Assembly: GCA_027946555.1 (NCBI GenBank)
Contig: JAPEVC010000071.1
Location: 1 to 64,000, forward strand
Reading direction: 5' to 3'
Length of the DNA stretch: 64,000 nucleotides
Source: Gnomoniopsis sp. IMI 355080
Lineage: Eukaryota > Ascomycota > Sordariomycetes > Diaporthales > Gnomoniaceae
Below the pieces are notes generated by a model. The model ran no database searches. It had not been told where the DNA came from and saw only the letters and a program-made list of their open reading frames with translations. The position numbers were made by a program, and so were the translations under genes. Below are positions 57,138 to 64,000 of the stretch, one piece after another. Every line of letters starts with the position of its first letter. The first letter of the stretch is position 1.

Positions 57138-58678
57138 ATGGCATCAAAGTGTCCAATCGATGTTGTTATTGTAGGGGCTGGTATTGGGGGGCTTGGGGCC
57201 GCTCTTTCGCTCAGAAACGCCGGTCACCGTGTCACCGTGTTGGAGCAGGCACCTGGATTTGTCGAGGTAGGTCATAGCACAAGAACATGCAATGAGAGAT
57301 GGATGTCTTTCGCTACTTATCAAGGAGACATTCCAGGTCGCTAAGGTCACGCTCAATAGGTCGGAGCCGGGGTCCAAGTTCCCCCCAATGCGGCTCGAGA
57401 ACTGATTCGGTGGGGTCTGGGACCGCAGATGGAGGCCATATCCTCCAAGCCGTCGCGAATAAACTATCGGTCATGGAAGACTGGCCAGCCGGAGGGTTGG
57501 ACAGACCTCTCAGCCCATCCACAAAAGTACAAAGCGCCTTACTGGCAGGTGTACCGGCCCGACTACCATACTGTTCTTCTAGATGCTGCCCTCAAGGCAG
57601 GTGCAACGGTCCGGAAAGGCCAGACCGTTGTAAAATACGAGCCTACCGAGCCCTCGGTGGTGCTTGAGTCCGGGGAGGTGATTCGCGGTGACCTCGTCAT
57701 CGCTGCCGACGGGGTGAAGAGCATTGCGAGGGAGGCCATAGGGCTCAACACTGAGCCCCACGAGACCGGGGACACCTGTTTTCGTGTAGTAATACCAGCG
57801 GAGCGCCTCCTCGCCGATCTCGAACTGGCTCCTCTGAGCAAGAATCCCAACTTCGAGCAGTTTCTAGGTCCTGACCATCACATAATTGGGTAAGCTTCAC
57901 CAACGCGTAAAATCACACTACCCAAAGTACCTACTGGCTAACGCTATCTGCAGCTACAACATGCAGAAAGAGAAAACTTTCAACCTCCTTATGGTGATCC
58001 CTGATGATCGTACCATGAAGGGGTACAAGGCACCTGCGAGCTCGGCCGAGGTCCGCAAAGCATATAAAGGATGGTCCTCGATGTACGTGCTCTCCAGATC
58101 TTACCGCAAGCTTCCTCCTTGTCCAACGATGAGTGTTCCATGTGAGCTACTCACGTTACCTTGAAAAACACAGCTGACTCCTGAGCAGCGTCGAAAAGTT
58201 GCTCTCATTCCTTCCCGAAGAGATCGAGAAATGGCGCCTTACAGACCTGCCGGCAATCTCTAATTGGGTGCATCCAGACGGTAAGATGCTTCTGATGGGC
58301 GACGCCGCCCATGCGACTCTGCCATATCTAGCCCAGGGCGCCGCCATGGCAATCGAGGATGGTGCCGTGCTGGGATCGACACTTTCTCACCTCACCTCGA
58401 AGGAAGAGCTGCCAAGACTGTTGCAATTTTTCTATCGTCTGAGAGTAGGCCGCGCCCATGCCATTCAGCGGGGAAGTTTCACAAACCGCTTCTTTATTCA
58501 CATGAAGGACGCGGAATTACTTGCCATGAGGCGTAGCGTCTTTGAGGCGGGTGACTATCCTAGCAGTCCTAATTTGATGGGCAATACAATCTTCCAGGAC
58601 TGGCTATATGGGTACGATGCCACCGCCGACGCAAGCCTGAAGTGGGAAAAGGAGGGAGCATTCGTTTCACGGCTGTAG
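57138..58678 (+). CDS. FAD-dependent aromatic hydroxylase (salicylate/3-hydroxybenzoate hydroxylase-like), peroxisomal SRL
   Basis: Four exons in phase: 57138-57266, 57360-57889, 57954-58082 and 58189-58678, 425 residues. Class A flavoprotein hydroxylase motifs are complete: VVIVGAGIGGLGAALSL (FAD Rossmann), DLVIAADGVKS (the DG motif) and LMGDAAHATLPYLAQGAAMA (GD motif with the active-site Pro). The family adds a hydroxyl to a phenolic ring with NAD(P)H and O2, some members with loss of a carboxyl group. In this setting it could make the para-diol needed for homogentisate-type cleavage. The protein ends FVSRL, so it probably resides in peroxisomes, like the ligase (AKM) and the dehydrogenase (SRL) of the same run. 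Confidence 0.92.
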
Positions 58679-59171
58679 CTTGAAGAAGCTTGAGTTCATT
58701 GACTTGCTACGAGCTAGGATATATCGCATAAGTGTGTCTACCTAGGTAGCTCTCTTGAATACCAAAATCAAACCCATGTTTAGTCTACTGCTGCAAATCA
58801 CTGTGAAGACAAGTGAGGTACCTAAAGTGGGTACCTTCCAAGGTTTTACAGTCAACACAGATGATAAAGTGGTATTTATGACCATAATAAAGCTATTACC
58901 TGTCATTGTTCAAGTCTCAGTAATGCTCATCACAGAGAAGCATAATGACTACCCAATTCCCGCCGAATCCAGCGTGGCAGGACATGACTACAATACATGT
59001 CTCAATTGAAATGTTCACAGACAAAGATGGGTATGCCTTTATACCCCGTCCCATCTGGGAAGCCAGAGTGTTGCCCCAGTCACTCGCACTCTCTGTCATC
59101 CGAACATTGAGCTCTACGTCTTCAAAAGACCCAGGCGTCCGAGACCACAGGTAGGATGACCAGCCACAAAT
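58679..59171. other. intergenic between convergent genes
   Basis: About 490 bp with a perfect CTACCTAGGTAG palindrome (58738-58749). 3' ends of the hydroxylase and the GH1 gene; right boundary of the catabolic run. Confidence 0.5.
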
Positions 59172-60734
59172 TCAGTTCTTCTTAATGAGACTGTCAAATA
59201 AAGGCTTCAGGCTCTTTGCGCTCTTCTTTGGGTAGCGCTTTTGGTCGTTCTCATAGTCGACATAGGTAACACCAACTATAGTCAAGATCAGTAAAACGAT
59301 TGGTTGCAGTAGGACCACAGTCACGCCAGGTCGACGACTTACATCTTGTCTCATAACCCTCTGCCCACTCAAAGTTGTCCATGAGTGACCAAGCCAGATA
59401 TCCTCTGACATCCACCCCATCCTCTTGCGATGCTTGCGCCATAGCCTTGACGTATCCGTCAAAGTACGCCACGCGGAAATCGTCTTCCACAATCTGGTCG
59501 ACCTTCATATCGTTCTCCCCCTTCAGGCTCGTGCCATTCTCGGTGACGTAGATCTTGGGGAAGCCATAGCGCTTCGACAGCCACACCAGCAACTCGCGGA
59601 ATCCTCGTGGGTTGGGCCTCAACCAGAAGCTCTGCGTCTCGGGCCCGATGCATTCGCCCTTTTTGCTATAAAACAGCGTCTCCAGATTGCCCAAGAAATC
59701 GTCCGCTGGTGGTGTGCCATCAATGTGCTTGATGTAGTTTGCGGTGTAGTGGTTCATGCCATAAAAGTCGTTGCTACCCTGTACCAGCGCCCTCTCCTCC
59801 TCCGTCCACGTGGGTAGCCTGTCTCCGAGCTGCTTGAGCATGGAGTCCGGATACTTGCCGAAATAGATGGGATCCGCAAACCAGCTGATTGCAAACTCGA
59901 TCTTGCGATCTGCCGCCTCCACGTCCTTTGGGTCCTCGGGGTCCCACGGGTATACGCCGTCGCCGTTCAGCGTAATCCCAATCTCGCCCTTGTCCTTCGC
60001 TTTAAACTCCTCGCGATACACCTTCACGGCACGGCCGTGTGCGACGAGAAGATTGTGGCCCACGATCCAAGGCTCACGGCTGCTGTCACCGACCGGCGAC
60101 TTGCTCCTGTCGCTGCAGTGGCCCGGCGCGAAGTACCCGGTCGAGTATCCCAAGATAGAGGAACACCACGGCTCGTTGAACGTGATCCAGTACTTGCACT
60201 TGGGAATGGCCTTGAAAACCACGCGAGCATAGTTCTCATAGTCGAGAGGGAACTCAGTCCGATTCAGTAGTCCGCCATAGCGCTTGTCAAGCTCATCGGG
60301 CAAGTCCCAGTGGTATAGCGTAATGAACGGCTCAATGCCAGCAGCCAACAATTCGTCAACTAGATTGATGTAGTAGTCGAGGCCCTTTTGGTTTACGGGG
60401 TCGTTACGGCCACCGAGCGGGATGATGCGTGACCAGGAGAGAGAGAAGCGATAGGCGGTGGCCCCGAGCGACTTGAGCAGGGCAATGTCCTCTGCCGTGC
60501 GATTGTAAGAGTCGCAGGCTATGACACCGGAGCTACCGTCGGCAATTTTGCCTGGAATTGCGCAGAAGGTGTCCCAGATTGAAGGCCCACGTCCGTCCTT
60601 ATCCACGGAGCCTTCGATTTGGTAGCTGGGTGGCTTTATCAGTCTGGAGCTTCACCGGGATCTTCATGGCAAGGCAATGGAGAGACTCACGACGCCGTAG
60701 CAAACCCCCATTTGAAATCCGATGGGAGAGACAT
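59172..60734 (-). CDS. intracellular beta-glucosidase, GH1
   Basis: Three exons in phase: 60734-60691, 60625-59343 and 59275-59172, 476 residues, full GH1 length. The start MSLPSDFKWGFATASYQIEG is the classical GH1 N-terminal signature with no signal peptide, so it is cytosolic. The acid/base is in YWITFNEPW and the nucleophile in IYVTENGTS; YRFSLSWSRI and LAWSLMDNFEWAEGY are also present. It hydrolyses beta-glucosides such as cellobiose or plant aryl glucosides. Next to an aromatic-catabolism cluster it could release aglycones taken up as glucosides, but its promoter shows no TTCCG/CGGAA cluster, so membership is doubtful. Confidence 0.94.
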
Positions 60735-62483
60735 GTTAGGCGATATCTACCAGTCCCGATTTCAGGTTTATCTTATAGCAGCTTCAAGAGGTAGGCTCTA
60801 TGATGCAATGGTCAAGCAAGTAATTGACACTGACAGAAAGGAATGGTTCCCGTGGAGTGACTTGAAACAGTTCTGCCTTCTGGTCTACATATGAAGCGTA
60901 TGGGGATGAAATCGATCGGCGCAGATCACAGCACAAGAGGTCGGCAGGCAGCTGGGTCAGGTATCCATAGGATAGCAGGAAGAGTAACAGTAAGGCGCGA
61001 AGATAGCTGACAATGGACAGTCTGTATATATATACGCATATAGATAAATTGTCCTAGCTGGATTGCTTGCAGAGAGATGACACGATCTTTAACTGCAATT
61101 GGTCAAACATCCGCCGGTTTGTATGCTTAAATTGTCCAGAGTGGATAATTCAAGCACTACCAATTCTGCCGCATTCTTACTTTGTTCGGACCGTAATGAC
61201 CGAAAAGAGCTTACCGGGAATAGCGTATGGGTTCTGTCATGTTTCCCCAGTTTTTACAGGCACATCGTTGCGTGCTTGTTGTTAGTTAAATCTGCTACTC
61301 GATACACATCACATGGCCTACAATTTCTCCTTGTGGCTGAGAGACCCCTACTCCCTATCCCCACTCACACGCGGGGTAAAATATGGCTAAGGGGTCCTAG
61401 AATCCCGTCTATAAGAATTCCAGACTTCCACTCTCCTTTACCAGAGAGGCAGGCCGGAGGTCTGTCCAACAGCAAGGTAGCGCAGCAGGTTTGTATCTGG
61501 CACACACACAATACCACCGTCCCATGCAGGCACCTCTTTGGCAACGGAGAAAAGATTTCGAGACAAAATGCCCGTCTGGCTGTGTGCACACCCTCTTCCC
61601 TTTTGACATCGTGGGATTCGTCCCGGGCCGTTGTCCCGCTGGCGGCGCTTGTCCCGGTCAAGTCGCCTAAACCTCGGCAGAAACCACCCGAGTCAAGACC
61701 GGTGTTCAGGTTGGACCGGGTACTGGGGACTGTTCCTGCAGTGCAACAAGCGTCAAATCAACAACTACTCAGCCGGTTCATCTCGTACAATCGGGTAGCC
61801 TCTGCAGGAAAATCCCGGCGTGATGGTCTTCGGGCGCCGTCCCGTCCCATCCTCTCGGTCCTCGACCTTCAGCTCGTTGTACCTGTGTCTGCCGTCGTGC
61901 CCCGTCGTGCCGCCGTGTTTCTGGCCGACGGCTGATCCTCGGATACTGTTTGGCGCGTGCAAGAGTGGGGATTGCTTTGAATGCTTGCTCCGGGCCGTCC
62001 GTCCAGTTCAAGCCGGTGCAGTCAGATGTACGGTGTTTGTAAATGGTAAATTGATTGTCTTTGCCGGAGACGATACTGTGCCGGCCTACTAGTATACATT
62101 CATTCCGCTCAATTGCAAAATAGTCGAACTCATGTGCTAGACTCCCCCCTTGGTCCCCCTCAAACGCCTTGCATTTCAGTTTGTGAGTTTTGCTGAAGCC
62201 AGCGAAGATGGCCGATTCCCTAATCTGCAAGCAGTTTCGGGAATGGCCAGCCAGCCCTAAAGCAAGGCAATTCTCTATGCCCACAGAGTACCTATCTCGT
62301 TCGAGGCCGACAGGGCAGGCAGACCGGACTCGCCTTGTTGCTCTTCGACCATATTGAGATACCTAAATGCCCATGCAAGGTCAGGACCCGCATTGTACAA
62401 AGAGCCTGCCAAAAGAACGCTGTACATACCTGGATAGGTAGTCACTGCGATCTCCATCAGTAGATTGAGCTGCCTTCTAGAGA
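60735..62483. other. intergenic
   Basis: About 1.75 kb between the GH1 start and the GFA-like stop. Several long open frames on both strands (for example 61099-61935 plus and 61778-62284 minus) overlap each other and lack protein-like composition. No RNA gene or repeat was recognised. Confidence 0.45.
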
Positions 62484-63330
62484 TTATGATTGGCTGACAC
62501 CCTCCATGTCATCAATGTCTGTCCGATCACCCAGCTTCCTCTTTCCGTTGTTACCAGCAGTGTCACTCAGTTCGGTGCCATCGTCGTTGAACTCGATTAT
62601 CTCGATTTCGAACCTGGTCCGGCCATCCGCGCTCTGCCGTGTGCCCCGCGTGGTCCTGAGTCGACCACCCAGGCTGCTGCCTTCCATTATACTGTCGAAC
62701 CAGGGAATACTAGTAGTCTCTCGATGGGCCCCAGTCGGATGCAGGGCGGTTGAAGTTGCCTCAACAGGGTCAGAGGTGGCGTCACCAGACTTCGGCCCAG
62801 GAACCTGCCGACTAGCAATCGCAGGAATCTCGAATTGCGGTGCCTCGATCGGAGACTCGGGAATCAGACCTAGATCGTCCAGATCACCCAAGTCCTCGCG
62901 GGCCAGACTGCCCATCGTGACCTGAATGTAGTCGGCCTCGGTCCGGGGCTGCTCAGACCAGTAGGTCAGGGGTGTTCCGCAGACACCGCAGAATGTGCGT
63001 CGTGTATGGCGCTCGAAAGGATCCTCGTATACACGCCTTATAGAACTTGGTCTCTCGTCTGGGAACTCGGCGAATGTGGCAGAGTGGTACCATGTCAACG
63101 GGATGCGGATGTGAGCGGAGAGTGGGTTAGCTTGGGCGATTCCTGAAGAGTCGATGTTAGTAGGAGGGGCTTCAACATGGGCTGCTTGAGAGCTTGATTG
63201 TAAACATACTATGCGATTCTTCCGTACTGAAGAGAACTTGTGCGACTTCTTTGACTCCTTGGGGAGCTCTAATGTAGTACTGATTCCTGCGACAAGCGCA
63301 GTGGCCTCGCAGTGGTCGTCCAAGACTCAT
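62484..63330 (-). CDS. GFA/CENP-V (Mss4-like) zinc-domain protein
   Basis: Two exons, 63330-63210 and 63142-62484, in phase; 259 residues. It starts MSLGRPLRGHCACRRNQYYI, giving the first GFA Cys-x-Cys pair. FCGVCGTPLTYWSEQP gives the last Cys-x2-Cys. The middle cysteine motif expected in glutathione-dependent formaldehyde-activating enzymes is replaced by a Cys-free stretch (PLSAHIRIPLTWYHS), so one zinc site is probably incomplete. The C-terminal ~120 residues are acidic and Ser/Thr-rich. Many fungi carry such diverged GFA proteins of unknown role, so I do not assign a reaction. Confidence 0.82.
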
Positions 63331-64000
63331 GGTGATGGGGGCGGATCAAGGACAGATACAGGTAGGGTTGAGATTTTGCGACAGTAGTTGAGAGAGGGAG
63401 ACAAATGAGTGGTTGAAGGTTCGCGAGGCGTGGCAAATTGCGCAACGAGGAGTTGAAGAACAGTCGCATGTCAAAAACAAAGTACGAATGTTTGCTCGCA
63501 TCATCAGAAGTCAACAAACGCAAGGACGGCGACCCCTCCACCCGAAGGCGGCAAGTGGGAACACATTCCAAGTGCAGTGATTGGTTGAGCAGCAAGCTCC
63601 ATCCCTGCATTTGGCCTCAAACCCTTGGTCAAAACGTCTTCTCGATCCTTCTCTGCAGGCGAATCTTCTACCAACTTCACTACAACACAATCAATCATCA
63701 TCCGCCCTTGCGCCTTACAGCGAGAGCTCTGGCGGTATGATGTGATGATTATATCGAGAGTGCTCTGAACCTCGTCCCAGGCATAATTGCTGTGATCGTC
63801 TCCACTCATTTGGGCTACATTTTACCTCTGCAGTACCCGCCGACACCAAATAGATGTACCCTTTTTATGCTCTACATAAATCAAGCATTCGAACGCTACA
63901 AGCCACTACGTCAATTGTGGAGAGGCGCACAGGGACCTGATGGGGAGCACATGCCTAGATAGGCACCTAGCCAAAATACCCGGAAATACATCCTGCAGAC
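63331..64000. other. right-edge region
   Basis: Promoter of the GFA-like gene plus a possible small minus-strand gene (see 63504-63809). Near the edge a run of cctag/ctagg variants occurs (63951-63972), related to the dispersed palindrome. Confidence 0.45.
63504..63809 (-). CDS. small hypothetical ORF, weakly supported
   Basis: A 101-residue frame beginning MSGDDHSNYAWDEVQSTLDI and ending LAFVDF. The amino-acid mix is plausible and a 39-base candidate intron (GTAAGG to TTGTAG) lies inside without changing frame. No family is recognised, and it sits immediately upstream of the GFA-like gene on the same strand, so it could also be leader sequence. Confidence 0.25.
   Translation of the reverse strand: MSGDDHSNYAWDEVQSTLDIIITSYRQSSRCKAQGRMMIDCVVVKLVEDSPAEKDREDVLTKGLRPNAGMELAAQPITALGMCSHLPPSGGGVAVLAFVDF

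Noticed and set aside
61099..61935. 278-residue open frame on the plus strand
   Set aside because: No family resemblance, biased composition, overlapped on the other strand by equally long frames, and no splice context. Probably chance.
61778..62284. 168-residue minus-strand open frame
   Set aside because: Arg/His/Pro-rich shadow-type translation without motifs; overlaps the rejected plus-strand frame.

Overview
The window reads as nuclear DNA of a filamentous ascomycete (Pezizomycotina). Genes are on both strands and are broken by short GT-AG introns (mostly 40-150 bp) with CTAAC-like branch sites. The content includes two Zn2Cys6 regulators, a quelling-type RNA-dependent RNA polymerase, fungal GH1, GH3 and GH78 glycosidases and peroxisomal targeting signals. 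I see no bacterial operon, rRNA, tRNA, CRISPR or transposase. Exon borders were set by hand from splice signals, reading phase and family motifs.

Left part (0-28.4 kb). At 0.5-7.6 kb there is a compact mycosporine-type cluster: an ATP-grasp ligase (MysC-like) and a dehydroquinate-synthase-like cyclase (DDGS/MysA-like) on the minus strand, then an O-methyltransferase (MysB-like) diverging on the plus strand. A fatty-acyl-CoA-reductase-like gene with an in-frame TAG follows. Next are a secreted GH78-like glycosidase, an RNA-dependent RNA polymerase (13.5-17.7 kb), a Zn2Cys6 regulator (19.7-22.4 kb), a secreted GH3 beta-glucosidase (24.5-27.5 kb) and a small Pmp3-type membrane peptide.

Right part (29.3-58.7 kb). 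A long run of catabolic genes: an AMP-dependent acyl-CoA ligase, an acyl-CoA dehydrogenase with a damaged frame, a pisatin-demethylase-like P450, an MFS transporter, a PRISE-type enone reductase, a 4-coumarate-CoA-ligase-like enzyme, a Zn2Cys6 regulator, an alpha/beta hydrolase, an aldehyde dehydrogenase, homogentisate 1,2-dioxygenase, fumarylacetoacetase, a small dimeric-barrel-like protein and an FAD aromatic hydroxylase. Three enzymes end in PTS1-like tripeptides (AKM, SRL, SRL). Most promoters from 34 to 57 kb carry dense TTCCG/CGGAA motifs, so I read this as one co-regulated cluster. It would import, CoA-activate, demethylate or hydroxylate and side-chain-shorten a plant aromatic compound, then open its ring through homogentisate. 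The substrate is inferred, not shown.

The end of the window holds an intracellular GH1 beta-glucosidase and a GFA/CENP-V-like zinc protein. A palindrome, TACCTAGGTA, occurs seven times, always between genes.
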